A DNA stretch of 45,436 bases from assembly GCA_046349775.1 (NCBI GenBank), contig JAXMBS010000045.1, forward strand, positions 1 to 45,436, in the 5' to 3' direction. The notes beneath the pieces are model-generated. The model was not told the DNA's origin and ran no database searches. It saw nothing but the letters and a program-made list of their open reading frames with translations. Position 1 is the stretch's first letter. Every line of letters starts with the position of its first letter. Source of the DNA: JAEUIG01 sp046349775 (GTDB lineage: Bacteria > Planctomycetota > Planctomycetia > Planctomycetales > Planctomycetaceae). Below, piece by piece: positions 1-9,634 of the stretch. The position numbers and the translations under genes are program-made.

Positions 1-2216
1 CCGTTCGATTCGATCGCTATGTGGCCGGTCTCCCGCTCGGCGCCGGGAATGGTCAAAACGAATGGCGCGAACGTCTCCCCTGTGGCTGGCGGGTTCGCAC
101 CGGCCGGCAGTGTCGTCTGGACGTCGACCATCAGGAGGCACTGGCCGCGCACGCGCTGGTCGAAGCGGAGCGTCCAGGGGCGCAGTCCGTCCTGGACGTC
201 GCCGGGGACCTGTTCGACGATCCGCGCGCTGTGCATGACGTAGGCGAGTCGTCCGTCATTCGCCGTCACCGGCTGCCACAGCCGGAAACGCAAATCGGTC
301 CCGGCTGATTCGGAGACCGACACCTTCAGCTCACGGATGCCGCCGCCGGACACGTCGATCGTCGATTCCAGGTGGCCGAACAGCGACTGCCGATCGGTCC
401 TGAAGAAGATCGCTGTCGACGCCGCGATCCGCGACGGCCGCCGCGATATGTCCAACTGTCCGCTGAACACTGTGTCCTGGAACGTGTAGCCGAGACGGAT
501 CGATTTGCCGAACGCCCGCAGCTTGCCGTTCAGCAGATCGACGTCGTCCTGCCGTGCGGGGTCGAGACCGGTGACATCGACCGGCAGCGCGTCGAGGTCG
601 TCGTCCACAGAAATGCCGTACAGCGCTTCGAGGACACCAACCTGCGGCAGCCGGACTTCCGGCAGCGCAATGCGGATCGGCGACTGCTCGACTGGCCAGC
701 CTTCCGGGTCGCGATGCGCGACGAGCGTGAATGTCCGCGATTCGTTTTCGGCCAGCGGCGGGTTGAGCGGAATCCGCACCTGGTTGATGCCGGCTTCTGC
801 CGGAACGACCTGCCAGTCGATCGGTGCTCCGGCGGCGGTGGCGCTGCGGACGGTCCAGTCGGCCGGGATGCGGAGTTGCAGATCGAACAGCGGCGCGAAC
901 AGCGTGCGGGCGTCGAGCGTGACGGACAGGTCGAGTCCATCGGCGTTGACGTCGACCAGCGTGGTCATCGCCGCGTGGACCTCGCGCTCCTTGGCGGCGG
1001 TCAGAAACGAGAGCCGGAACGCCTCCTGCCAGATTTCGTATTCGAGCGAGGGTGCGGACGGGTCCATGCCGTTGGCTGCCAGCACCGGCCGAACGCCGAC
1101 CGCGTCAACCATCTGCAACCGCACGCCGGGGGGAAACTGCACGACGGCGCGACCGACGTGCGACGTGACTTCGCGGATGGTCAGGTCGGGCACGCTCCAG
1201 GCGCCGCCGGCGGGGGCAGCCACGATGCCACGGAACGTAATCTCGCGGGCGCCGTCCCACGCCTGGCGATAGTGCAGAGTGATCCGTGTGCGGTCCGGAG
1301 CGTCGGTGTCGGCTGCCAGTTCCCACGATTCCAGTCCGCTGGATTCGACTGCCGTCAGCTCGAGCGACTTCGGGACGGTGCAGACAAGGGTGTCGATCGT
1401 CCGGCCGTACACTTGCAGCGACGTGCGGGCGGTCCAGGTGATTTCGCCCGGCGCGACGTAGACGCCCAGTGCGGACTGTGCGAAGGAGAGCGCGTCGCCG
1501 GCGGCGGTCGCGGCACGATCGGTGATCCGCAGGCGGATGGCCTTGAGTCCGCCGACCGGAATGGCGTATGCCGCTTCGGCGTCGATCGGCGCAGGACGCT
1601 CCGGCTGCGCGCCGTTGACGGTCAGATGCTTGCCAGCCGGGAGTGTGATTGCGAGCACGCCGGTCGGCGCGCCGAGCAGTTCGAGCGCCGCAACGCGTTC
1701 GCCGCCGACGGCCGTCAGCGGGAGGGAAAGTTCGAGAGCCAGCTTGTGCTCGCCGGTCTCCGCGACGTACAGGACCAGCGACGTGGGATGATCAGGGTCA
1801 CGGGCGAGCCGGGCGGGCTGGCCGTCGAGCGTCGCGCTTTCCACTCCTGCGCCGGCGGCTGGCAGAATGACTCGCGACCAGCCGGGACGGAAGTCGGTGA
1901 CGGTTGCATTGACCGACACGAGCAATTGGTCGCCGGAGATGCGGGCCGTGTAGTCGGCCTGTGACAGTACGGCGCCGGCCGGCAGATGTTCGGGGCCGGA
2001 CGCATCCGCGCGCGCGGCGCGCTCCAGTTCTGCATATTCCTGCTGAGTGAGCATCACGCCGCCGTGGTCACGATCGATGACGGCGTCGAGGTCCGAGAGC
2101 GGGACGTAGATGCGACGGGGAGGATCGGCGGCGAGTGTCGGCGCTGCACAGCAGAGGGCGAACATCGCGATCGCTGCGATTTTGGTTTTTCGATTTTCGA
2201 TTTTCGATTGGTACAT
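1..2216 (-). CDS. Large secreted protein of unknown function, C-terminus cut by window edge
   Basis: The frame is open from an ATG at 2216 to the left edge (about 738 residues), so the C-terminus is missing. An AGGA lies 8 bases upstream of this ATG. The first ~32 residues form a signal peptide: a basic stretch, a hydrophobic core (IAAIAMFALCCAAPTLA) and a cleavage-like Ala-Ala. An in-frame ATG at 2165 is an alternative start. Just after the leader comes RRIYVPLSDLDAVI, which resembles RTIYVPYRDLKGVF at the same place in the upstream neighbour. The body looks beta-rich with no catalytic motif that I recognise. It lies 57 bases downstream of that neighbour on the same strand, so the two are probably co-transcribed paralogues acting outside the cytoplasm. 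Function unknown. Confidence 0.8.
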   Translation of the reverse strand, partial: MYQSKIENRKTKIAAIAMFALCCAAPTLAADPPRRIYVPLSDLDAVIDRDHGGVMLTQQEYAELERAARADASGPEHLPAGAVLSQADYTARISGDQLLVSVNATVTDFRPGWSRVILPAAGAGVESATLDGQPARLARDPDHPTSLVLYVAETGEHKLALELSLPLTAVGGERVAALELLGAPTGVLAITLPAGKHLTVNGAQPERPAPIDAEAAYAIPVGGLKAIRLRITDRAATAAGDALSFAQSALGVYVAPGEITWTARTSLQVYGRTIDTLVCTVPKSLELTAVESSGLESWELAADTDAPDRTRITLHYRQAWDGAREITFRGIVAAPAGGAWSVPDLTIREVTSHVGRAVVQFPPGVRLQMVDAVGVRPVLAANGMDPSAPSLEYEIWQEAFRLSFLTAAKEREVHAAMTTLVDVNADGLDLSVTLDARTLFAPLFDLQLRIPADWTVRSATAAGAPIDWQVVPAEAGINQVRIPLNPPLAENESRTFTLVAHRDPEGWPVEQSPIRIALPEVRLPQVGVLEALYGISVDDDLDALPVDVTGLDPARQDDVDLLNGKLRAFGKSIRLGYTFQDTVFSGQLDISRRPSRIAASTAIFFRTDRQSLFGHLESTIDVSGGGIRELKVSVSESAGTDLRFRLWQPVTANDGRLAYVMHSARIVEQVPGDVQDGLRPWTLRFDQRVRGQCLLMVDVQTTLPAGANPPATGETFAPFVLTIPGAERETGHIAIESN
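2181..2212. repeat. Short-period ATTTTCG repeat inside a signal-peptide coding region
   Basis: A run of cgatttt/cgattttc words sits within the first codons of the minus-strand gene that starts at 2216 and encodes KIENRKTK-like residues. Similar GATTTTCG/GATTTCGG words occur between genes near 10650, 20683, 25100 and 42205. Either the repeat was captured as the n-region of the leader, or the true start is the ATG at 2165 downstream of it. Confidence 0.5.
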
Positions 2217-2273
2217 GGGCGGAGTCCTGCGGTGGTGCGAGCAGCCGCGGTCATTCGCTGGCTGGGCTGCGCC

Positions 2274-5200
2274 TCAGAATCCGGCTGGGGTGGCGGCTCC
2301 ATGGGCGGAGGCGGCGTGGACTCGATCGGGCGCGGACGGAGCCGGCGTGGTCGGCGTCGCCGTTGCCATCACCGGCCAGCGCGCGGGCCGGCCCTTCCGC
2401 GTCGCGGCCACGAGGCTCGACACCACCCACCAGCCGACGAGGAACGCCGTGCCGAACCGCGGCCGAGACCGTGTGGGCGACGCGGTCGGTCCTCCGCCGC
2501 GACCAACGCCAATACGAGCGTCGTCGCCAGCACCCACCAAAGCTTGTTCTCCCAACTCGTGCGACCGAGGATCCAGGCGATCACTGCCACGGCGACACTG
2601 ACCACGATCGTCATCCAGACACGGTTCCACCAGACCACCCGGATGCGGTGGCTGCCGCCGATCCGGTTGTAGACATAGCCGGCCAGCCCCTGCTTGGCGG
2701 TCGCCAGGCCCGAGTTCGATGCACCGATCCAACCGTCGAGTTCAGATTCGTTCACCGCCGAGGTGGTGTTCGTCAACGCCGAGAACAGCCGCGGCTGCCG
2801 TTCGGCCGTAAAGCCCTCCGGTTCGCCGATCAGCGCGTACTCGCGCGGCACCCATACGGCAACGCGCAGCTCCTGCACGGCGGCCTGCGTGTCGTAGCCG
2901 CCCAACACCGGCAACGGGAGCTCCATCGAGCCACGCAGGAAGTGACTCTCGCCGATGTTCGGCGTCACCTTCCAGCGGAAATCGAAGTTGAGCGGGAACT
3001 CCTCGTCGGCCGACGTGGTCCGTGCGACCGGCACATAGTGCGCCTGCAGATGGATTTTTTCATCAGGCTCGGCGGCGACTTCGAGTTTGACCTCCCGGCC
3101 ATTCACCGAGACGCCGATCAACTCCAGTTGCGACGGCAGATCGACCAGCAAACGCTGGCGCTCGGTTGTCTTGACCCGCATCTGCACGCGGTAGATCGCC
3201 GTGCCGTCCTTGCCGTTGACGATCTCAACCAGCGCTCGACGCACCAGCGTCGCAATGACCTCATGGATTGCGTTGCGCGTGCGGGTCAGTGTCACGATCA
3301 GCGCGGCGTCGGCCGGTTGCTCGAAGTAGCGATAGGCGAGCGTGCCGCCGTTCGGCAGCATGTCCAGTTCACGGACGTCGACCGGTTCGATGTCGCCCCC
3401 CTCGGCCTTGCCGCTGACCGCCAGCGATGTTTCGTGACCGACCGCCACCTCACCGCGAATTCGTGACAGCGGCACGATGGCCCGGCCGTTCGCCGCCGGA
3501 GCAGGACGCGGACGGATCAGCCGGATGGCGATCTCGTCAGTCGGCGCCGTCGCAGGTGCGGCGTCGGCAGCCCCTCCACCGGCTGCGGGAGCCGCAGGAT
3601 CTACGGCAGCCTGCAGGTCGTACGTCAGCGCCAGGCGCAGCAGCCCGACGACTTCCCGCTGCATGACGATGGTCCATGTGACCCACCCGTCCTGTGGCGC
3701 GCCGGGGGTCTTCTGCTTGATGGCGGGGGAGGCGGCGTCGGTCTGGACCGCCTCGATCTGCAGTGACGCAGAGATCGCCTCCGGAACCTGAAATTCAAAT
3801 GTGTCGATACCGGCGAACTGGACCTGGTAGTCGAGCTGCGTGCGGACCTCGGTCGACTGCGGCAGGACGTTGATTGTTGTGGCGACGTCGGCGGACAGCC
3901 GCGGCGCCTTGCGTTTGATGGTGACCGGGATGGCGATCGGACGGCGCGTGAAGCTCCAGGCGGCGGTCAGCAGCGCATCCCCCATCTGCTCGCCCGGCGG
4001 CGCCGGCAACGGCTGCGCCGCCGTCACCTGCTGGTCGTTCGTGACGACTTCGATCGACTCGCGGGCATACAGCCGGATCTGTCCGTCCTCGCGCGTCACC
4101 TGTCGCGGCTCCAGCACCGGGAGCGACAACGCCGTCTGTCCCTCGCCGGCGGCAAACGGCAAATGACCGGAGACTGAGACATTGACTTGCCCCAATGTCC
4201 GCTCGTTGAGGTGGATGGCGAGCGTACGGGTCGCGGCGTCGACGCTGAACTCCTTCATCGCCCCGCATTGGACGTCGTCGATGACGAGACCTTCCGGCAC
4301 GGTCAGCAGCAGTTGGAAGACGCCGGCTCGTTCCACGTTGTAGACCAGCGTCGCTTCGACGCGGACTTCGTCTTCCTTGAGGGTGATGTGGCTGGCGTGG
4401 TTGAGCAGAATCCGCGGTTCGACCGGCTTTGCCGACGCCGCCAGCGTAAATCGCGGTGCATAGAACTTGAACGCCAGTCCTCCCTCGGCGCGAATTCGCG
4501 GATCGACTTGCGCCGTTTCGATCCGCACGACCCCCTGCTGCTGCAGCAGCGCCAGGTCGAGGTCGGGTGCATTGCGGACGACGATCTGGCCGGCTTCGCG
4601 CGCGGCGTCGAGCGCATGGATGCCGTGCGGTTGGCCGTCTTCAGAGCGGCCCGCAAGCGAAAACTCTCCCTCGGGCAGCTTGCGCTCGGCGTGCACTTCG
4701 ACAATAGCCTGCTTGTCGGCCGGGTTCAGCAGGTCGACCGTAATGATCTGCCGGCCGTTCTCCTCCGCCGTCCGCCAGGCCTTGAGTCGCGCCGGCGACG
4801 TGACGTCGAGAATCCGCAGGTCGGTCGGTGCTTCGAGCCGGACCTGCGACAACGAACCGCGCAGAACGTCGAACGTCAGCCAGGCGTCGGTGCGGACGAG
4901 TCCGTCTTCGATCGAGACCTGCGTGATGTTCGTCACGCTGGCCAGCAGTTCCATGTCGGGCGTACGGCTGACGCGCGGATGCCAGCGCGCCGCGATCCGC
5001 GCCGTCGCCCCCAGGCTGGCGCGCACGTGCGTGTGACCCTCGACCGGCTCGGCTGGCTCAATCGCGACCTTCGGCGTGACCTCGATCGCCTGATCCGCTT
5101 CCGGCACGTTGACATCGAACGACGTGATCCCGACCGGCGGCACATCGAGAGCGAACTCGCGCCCGTCCGGCGACGTCTGCACACGGGCCACCAGCTCCAG

Positions 5201-5689
5201 GGTGACTTCGTGTTCGCCTGTTTCGCCCAGGAGCAGCGCATAGGTTCCATCCCCCGTGCCGCGCAGCAGCACTTTGCCGGCCGGACCGGTCAGTTTGCCG
5301 ACGGCCGCGTCGCCGAACTTCACCGGCACTTCGACCCACGGCTGGCCGAGGACGTTGACCTTCAGTTTCGCAGTGATCCGCACCAGGTCTTTCTCGACGG
5401 TCGCCACATAGGACGACTCGGTGATGACCGCCTTCACCGCCTGTCCGTCCGGCCCCCCCTGCTCCAGTTGGCGGCGCATCTTGAGCCACTCGGAGTAGGG
5501 CACAAACACCCCGGCCCCGAGCTGCTCGAAGACCCCTTTCAGATCACGATAGGGGACGTAAATTGTCCGCTCAGGGGGAGCCGCCGGTGCGGTTTCACCG
5601 CTCCCCTGAGAAAAGGCCGGCGCGGCCAGGACGACGAGCGCGACGAGGCACAGGGCCTCACGACGCACAAAGTGCAACGGACTGAGCAT
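2274..5689 (-). CDS. Large secreted/membrane protein of unknown function with frame break near its C-terminus
   Basis: A long frame starts at ATG 5689 with a signal peptide (about residues 1-28, core LCLVALVVLAAPAF) followed by RTIYVPYRDLKGVF, a motif shared with the downstream neighbour. The extracytoplasmic body of nearly 1000 residues appears beta-rich; I recognise no enzyme motif. Near the end lie membrane segments around residues 1020-1038 (TIVVSVAVAVIAWIL) and 1048-1063. The annotated frame then becomes Arg-rich and stops at 2369. Frame -1 instead continues with high third-position GC through FGTAFLVGWWVVSSLVAAT, a third membrane segment, to a stop at 2274. One lost base around 2490-2510 would explain this. 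Rejoined length is about 1138 residues. It is probably the first gene of an operon with the preceding entry, and is divergent from the gene at 5987. Confidence 0.75.
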
Positions 5690-5725
5690 ACAGGCTGTTC
5701 CGAGGAGGCCGAGAACCGGTCGGAA

Positions 5726-5747
5726 TAGGAATTGCTAATCATTCCTA
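5726..5747. promoter_or_regulatory. Inverted repeat in a divergent intergenic region
   Basis: TAGGAAT at 5726-5732 and ATTCCTA at 5741-5747 are perfect 7-base inverted arms separated by 8 bases. They lie 37 bases upstream of the minus-strand ATG at 5689, in the region that also feeds the plus-strand gene at 5987. The spacing suits a dimeric regulator site, but no regulator is identified and chance is possible. Confidence 0.3.
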
Positions 5748-5986
5748 CGAGTCGACGAACCGCGTCGACGGGAGAAGATAAGTAACTTTTCCGAGCCACG
5801 ATACCGTACGATAGGACGTACCCCGACCCCTCGGCATTGCAGGTTTTTTCGCGTCACCGGCGGTTTTTCCGCCGTTGGTGTCCGTCTGCCCGCAGCGGCG
5901 GACGGGACTCGCACTATTCGACTTACGGCGACTGGCTTGCCCAAGACTCGCGGCCTATCATGCATCGAACCGCAGGATTCTCTCAC

Positions 5987-7102
5987 ATGCTGTCACGTCG
6001 TCGCTGTTTCGCCTCGTTGCTCGTCCTCGCCGCCGTGCTGTTGTCGCTGCGGAGTCTGTCGGCCGCTGCACCGGATCAAGTCCCGAACATGACCGGCCGC
6101 GCCATCGAGTTCCTGCGCACGACGCAGGCCGCCGACGGCAGTTGGACGTCGCCGGAGCAGCCCGGCATTTCGGCCCTCGTCGTCGCGTCACTGCTGAAGT
6201 CCGGCGTCGGCGTCGGCGATCCGACGGTCGCCAGGGGACTGAAACATCTGGAAACCTTTGTCCAGTCGGACGGCGGCATTTACTTTCCCAAGACCGCCCA
6301 CAAGAACTACGAGACGTCGATTGCGCTGTTGGCATTCGACGCCGCAAACAAGGACGGCCGCTACGACGTTGTCATCCGCAAGGCAGCCGACTTCCTGAAG
6401 GGGATCCAGTGGGGGGGCGGCGGAAATCTGGACCGGGCCGACATCAAGTTCGGCGGCGCCGGATATGGACGCAGCGGCGACCGGCCGGACCTGTCGAACA
6501 CGGCGTTTCTGGTCGATGCGCTGATCGCGGCGGGAGCATCGCGGGACGATCCGGCGATTCAGAACGCCCTGGTGTTCGTTTCGCGCTGCCAGAACCTGGA
6601 GAGCCAGCACAACACCACGGAGTTTGCCGCGAAGGTGAATGACGGCGGTTTCTACTACACGCCGGCGGCGGGGGGCACATCACAGGCCGGGCCGACCCCC
6701 AACGGCGGCCTGCGCTCGTATGCCAGCATGACGTACGCCGGCCTCAAGAGCATGATCCACGCCGGCCTCACGCCCGATGACCCGCGCGTCGCCGCCGCGA
6801 CGAAATGGATCAAACAGTTCTACACGCTCGATGAGAATCCCGGCATGGGGCAGGTCGGCAAGTATTACTATTACCACACGTTCGCCAAGGCCCTCGACGT
6901 TGCCGGCGTCGATATCTTTGAAGACGCCGCGGGGGGCAAGCACGACTGGCGCCAAGAGCTGGCCGAACATCTCGCGGCCCAGCAACAGTCGAATGGAAGC
7001 TGGGTGAATAGCGCCGATCGCTGGTACGAAGGCAATCCGGATCTCGCCACGGCCTACTCGCTCCTCGCGCTGGAGCACTGCCGGAAGAATGCGAAGAACT
7101 GA
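5987..7102 (+). CDS. Secreted prenyltransferase/squalene-oxidase repeat protein
   Basis: I place the start at ATG 5987, with AGGA about 10 bases upstream; it gives a compact signal peptide (LSRRRCFASLLVLAAVLLSLRSLSAA). ATG 5960 is an alternative. The 371-residue protein contains the alpha/alpha-barrel repeats of the prenyltransferase/squalene-cyclase fold. Recurrent Q-x-x-D/N-G-S/G-W/I-like turns are visible: TQAADGSWTS, VQSDGGIYFP and QQSNGSWVNS. Secreted proteins of this type are common in planctomycetes, but their substrates are mostly unknown, and I see no terpene-cyclase DxDD motif. An export signal argues against a cytosolic terpene cyclase. Its last 14 bases overlap the next gene, which suggests translational coupling. 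Confidence 0.8.
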   Translation: MLSRRRCFASLLVLAAVLLSLRSLSAAAPDQVPNMTGRAIEFLRTTQAADGSWTSPEQPGISALVVASLLKSGVGVGDPTVARGLKHLETFVQSDGGIYFPKTAHKNYETSIALLAFDAANKDGRYDVVIRKAADFLKGIQWGGGGNLDRADIKFGGAGYGRSGDRPDLSNTAFLVDALIAAGASRDDPAIQNALVFVSRCQNLESQHNTTEFAAKVNDGGFYYTPAAGGTSQAGPTPNGGLRSYASMTYAGLKSMIHAGLTPDDPRVAAATKWIKQFYTLDENPGMGQVGKYYYYHTFAKALDVAGVDIFEDAAGGKHDWRQELAEHLAAQQQSNGSWVNSADRWYEGNPDLATAYSLLALEHCRKNAKN

Positions 7103-8276
7103 GCGACCTGCGGACGGAGTCCCGAGCGCGTCGAGCGTTCGGGACGCTGAATTGCGCACTGCCCCGACCGTTACGGTGCTGACGCCGCGTGGCAGAGGTG
7201 CAATCGCCGTCGTTTCCGCCCGCATCGCTCCGTCCGTTTTCGACGTCGATCCGCCGCCGTTCCGCGCCGCCAATGGCCGTCCGCTGACGGCGCAGCCGAT
7301 CAACCGCGTCTGTTTCGGTCGCTGGGGAGACCATCCGGGAGAGGATGTCGTCGTCTGCCGCGTCGCGGCGGACGTGACGGAAATCTCGTGTCACGGCGGC
7401 ACTGCGGCCGTCGCGCGGATTGTCCGCGATCTGGAACGGCGCGGCTGCACATTGGCGAACTGGCAGGATCAGGCGGCGTCCGAACAATCTCCGCTGACCG
7501 CCGAATGCCAGTCAGTTCTCGTCCAGGCGCCGACGCTGCGCACCGCCGCCATCCTGCTCGAGCAGAGCCAGGGGCTTCTGGAGCACTCGCTGGCGGCCCT
7601 GTGGGAAGTCCCACTCGAAGAGCTCAGAAGACGCCTTGAGGAATTGCTGCGTTGGTCGGCTTTCGGCCGGCATCTGATGTGGCCTTGGCAAATTGTCCTC
7701 ACCGGCATGCCGAACGTCGGCAAGTCGAGCCTGATCAACCGGCTGTTGGGTTACTCCCGCTCGATCGTGTATCACCAGCCGGGAACGACTCGCGATGTGG
7801 TATCGGCCACCACCGTGCTCGACGGCTGGCCGGTCGAACTGTCCGACACCGCCGGCCTGCGCGATGCCGCCGGCGAAGTGGAAGCAGCCGGTGTGGCCAT
7901 CGCCCGGAATCAGGCCGTCGCCGCTGATCTGCCGATCGTCGTTCTCGACCAAAGTCGACCGTTGCAGGAGGACGAGCGGCGGCTGATCGACTCGCTTCAC
8001 AATGCGCTTTGCGTCGCACACAAGTCCGACCTCCCGTGCGGTTGGAGCAACGACCGGCTGCCCGACGCGATCCGTGTGTCTTCGCTGACGGGCCAAGGTA
8101 TTGACGATCTGATGGCGGCCATCGTTGCGCGATTAGTCCCGGAAGCACCGGGCGCCGGAGCCGCGATCCCGGTCACAGAACGCCAGATCGCATGCCTGAC
8201 GGCGGCCAGCGCGGCAGCGACCGCCGGAGACATCGTCGTTGCGCGTGATTGCATCGCACGCTGCATCGCGGGTTAG
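7089..8276 (+). CDS. MnmE/TrmE-like GTPase, reduced form
   Basis: This 395-residue protein has the MnmE layout. An N-terminal TrmE-N-like segment with PRGRGAIAVV occupies about residues 28-120. A helical region flanks a GTPase domain with G1 GMPNVGKSS (~206-214), G2 TTRD (~234-237), G3 DTAG (~254-257) and a G4 reading HKSD (~310) instead of NKxD. Known MnmE proteins modify wobble uridine of tRNA together with MnmG and end in a C-x-G-K motif. Here the end reads DCIARCIAG, with no GK, and the protein is about 50-60 residues shorter than usual. It may be a divergent lineage-specific MnmE or a paralogue with another role. The ATG at 7089 overlaps the upstream gene; part of the first ~23 residues may not be translated. 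Confidence 0.8.
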   Translation: MRRTERPADGVPSASSVRDAELRTAPTVTVLTPRGRGAIAVVSARIAPSVFDVDPPPFRAANGRPLTAQPINRVCFGRWGDHPGEDVVVCRVAADVTEISCHGGTAAVARIVRDLERRGCTLANWQDQAASEQSPLTAECQSVLVQAPTLRTAAILLEQSQGLLEHSLAALWEVPLEELRRRLEELLRWSAFGRHLMWPWQIVLTGMPNVGKSSLINRLLGYSRSIVYHQPGTTRDVVSATTVLDGWPVELSDTAGLRDAAGEVEAAGVAIARNQAVAADLPIVVLDQSRPLQEDERRLIDSLHNALCVAHKSDLPCGWSNDRLPDAIRVSSLTGQGIDDLMAAIVARLVPEAPGAGAAIPVTERQIACLTAASAAATAGDIVVARDCIARCIAG

Positions 8277-8280
8277 GGCA

Positions 8281-8315
8281 CGTTGAAGTTCGGCCTGAAG
8301 GCGGTACTCCGACGG
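8281..8315. repeat. Half copy of a dispersed GCCTGAAGGCGG repeat
   Basis: GGCCTGAAGGCGG followed by TACTCCGACGG is nearly identical to the right arm of the inverted repeat at 37968-38035 (GGCCTGAAGGCGG then AACTCCAACGG). It sits between the convergent stops at 8276 and 8317, where it may act as part of a terminator. Confidence 0.55.
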
Positions 8316-8316
8316 T

Positions 8317-8625
8317 CTACTCGACGTATGATCCGACCTTCAGTGCGCGGCCGCGGTGCTGCCAGTTCAGGCGGTCGGTCGTGATGATCCCGCGGCGCAG
8401 CGCGCACATCAGGCAGACAACCTCCTCCCCGCGCTCCAGGTAGATTTCGCCTCCCATCAGCAGATGGAAGTAGTCCTGCCCCGGCTGCTTGTAGAAGCAG
8501 TACTGCTTGTCCCAGCTCCGCTTGACGCGCGCCGTCCACCCCTCCGGATCGGGCAGGTACAGCCGCGCATCGGCGGAATCGGTTGCGTGGTGGACTTCAG
8601 GTTCGTCGGTCATCTGCCATGACAC
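8317..8625 (-). CDS. Small protein of unknown function
   Basis: A reading frame of 102 residues (97 if ATG 8610 is used; its product begins MTDEPEVHHATDSADARLYL). It has normal residue composition and GC-rich third positions. It has no signal peptide or membrane segment. Three Cys/His-containing stretches are present (KQYCFYKQ, VVCLMCALRRG, NWQHRG), the second being a C-x2-C pair. I do not recognise a family. It is convergent with the MnmE-like gene, and 110 bases downstream of the next minus-strand gene. Confidence 0.6.
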   Translation of the reverse strand: MSWQMTDEPEVHHATDSADARLYLPDPEGWTARVKRSWDKQYCFYKQPGQDYFHLLMGGEIYLERGEEVVCLMCALRRGIITTDRLNWQHRGRALKVGSYVE

Positions 8626-8735
8626 TCGTGATGCGCGGCCGCACGATTATCGCGTCGATTGCCGGGGACCGCCATGCTTCGCTGCGGGTGCTGACGCTTC
8701 CGGCCCGGTGACTTGCGCCTGATGGCGTCAACCAC

Positions 8736-9182
8736 TCACAGGTTCGGCGGGCGGCCGTTCGGTGAGCGCGACCTGATCCGTGCGATCTCCTGCTCCAGTT
8801 CGCGCTGCTTCTGCCGTAGCGATTGTAATTTGGACAGTGCATCGCGGGCGTGCACCCGAGTCGAGAGCAGATCGCGACAGCCGAGCCACATCACCCACAG
8901 CGCCAGGCCGAGGACCGTGATCCAGTAGGCGGCGAATGCTCCGGGGTACTGCTTCCACGGAATGAGGCTGTCCCCGACCGGCAGCAGGATGCCGATCACG
9001 ACGATCAGCCCGCTCGCCTGGATCCGCCGGGTGAACTGCCTGCGGTAGTAATCGCGCTCGGGAGAGCCTCCGTCCCCCTCCTGCTGCTGCCGTCGCCAGC
9101 TGCGGACGTGCCAAACCAGCGCCAGCGAGCCGCCGATCACCAGGCACAGGCCGAAGATCAGGGCGGGGATGCGGTCATCCAT
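8736..9182 (-). CDS. Small membrane protein with C-terminal coiled coil
   Basis: A 148-residue protein. Three hydrophobic segments are visible: ALIFGLCLVIGGSLALVW (~6-24), LIVVIGILLPVG (~58-70) and YWITVLGLALWVMWLG (~85-101). A charged coiled-coil tail follows (~108-138, with LSKLQSLRQKQRELEQEIARI). A basic cytoplasmic-looking loop separates the first two segments. No family was recognised. It lies on the same strand as its small neighbours, with gaps of 41-110 bases. Confidence 0.65.
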   Translation of the reverse strand: MDDRIPALIFGLCLVIGGSLALVWHVRSWRRQQQEGDGGSPERDYYRRQFTRRIQASGLIVVIGILLPVGDSLIPWKQYPGAFAAYWITVLGLALWVMWLGCRDLLSTRVHARDALSKLQSLRQKQRELEQEIARIRSRSPNGRPPNL

Positions 9183-9223
9183 GCGGTGTGTTGGTCAGGC
9201 GGCTCCGGCAACCGAGGGAGTCG

Positions 9224-9532
9224 TCACGCCGGCTGCAGAATCTGCAGGCGACTCCCGACGACCAGCCCCTTCACCCGTTCACGATACGCCAGCATGTGGG
9301 GCGCGACAAGATGCGCTTTGAGCGCCTCGAGGCTGGCCCACTTCTCGACGACAAGCACGGCGTTCTCCCCCAACCGCTGCTGCTGCGGCAAATCGGTCGC
9401 TGCGTCCGTCGCCGGACCGTACTCGATGCACCCAACCTCCGCCTTCACGGCCGGCATGACCTGGTGAAACTCCGCCAGAAACGCGTCGCGCTTTCCCGGC
9501 TGCAACTCAATTGTCGCCAAGACGTGAATCAT
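9224..9532 (-). CDS. Antibiotic biosynthesis monooxygenase (ABM) domain protein, YgiN-like
   Basis: A 102-residue single-domain protein of the dimeric ferredoxin-like ABM fold. The pattern is typical. A first strand MIHVLATIELQPGKRDAFL leads into a helix with MPAVKAEVGCIEYG. Later come the VLVVEKWASLEALKAHL segment and a helix ending in HMLAYRERVKGLV. Characterised relatives include quinol monooxygenase YgiN and heme-degrading enzymes; the substrate cannot be told here. Length is normal for the family. The ATG at 9532 is the only sensible start. Confidence 0.85.
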   Translation of the reverse strand: MIHVLATIELQPGKRDAFLAEFHQVMPAVKAEVGCIEYGPATDAATDLPQQQRLGENAVLVVEKWASLEALKAHLVAPHMLAYRERVKGLVVGSRLQILQPA

Positions 9533-9538
9533 GGAACA

Positions 9539-9634
9539 GCGGTCAGGTGTCAGGTGTCAGCAAAGAGGTCGAATGGCCAAAACAATGCGGCATAGTCTAA
9601 TTCTCTGATAGCTGATGGCTGAAAGCTGACAGCT
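9539..9634. repeat. Word-like intergenic repeats (GTCAGGTGTCAG, GCTGATGGCTGAAAGCTGACAGCT)
   Basis: Two short runs of near-identical 7-8 base words (GTCAGGTGTCAGGTGTCAG near 9542 and CTGATAGCTGATGGCTGAAAGCTGACAGCT near 9605) fill the gap between two minus-strand genes. Similar words occur near 11800 and 20735. I see no promoter or terminator here. Confidence 0.5.

Noticed and set aside
372..1964. 530-residue plus-strand reading frame
   Set aside because: It lies antisense to the minus-strand secreted protein, whose frame has a signal peptide and continuous protein-like sequence. The plus frame is Arg/Asp-rich and is a by-product of GC-rich third positions.
4187..5728. 513-residue plus-strand reading frame
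   Set aside because: Antisense shadow of the large minus-strand gene 2274-5689; composition is R/D/H-rich with no recognisable motif.
8597..9147. Additional minus-strand frames overlapping the small membrane protein
   Set aside because: They are Arg-rich, have no hydrophobic segments and conflict with the better frame 8736-9182.
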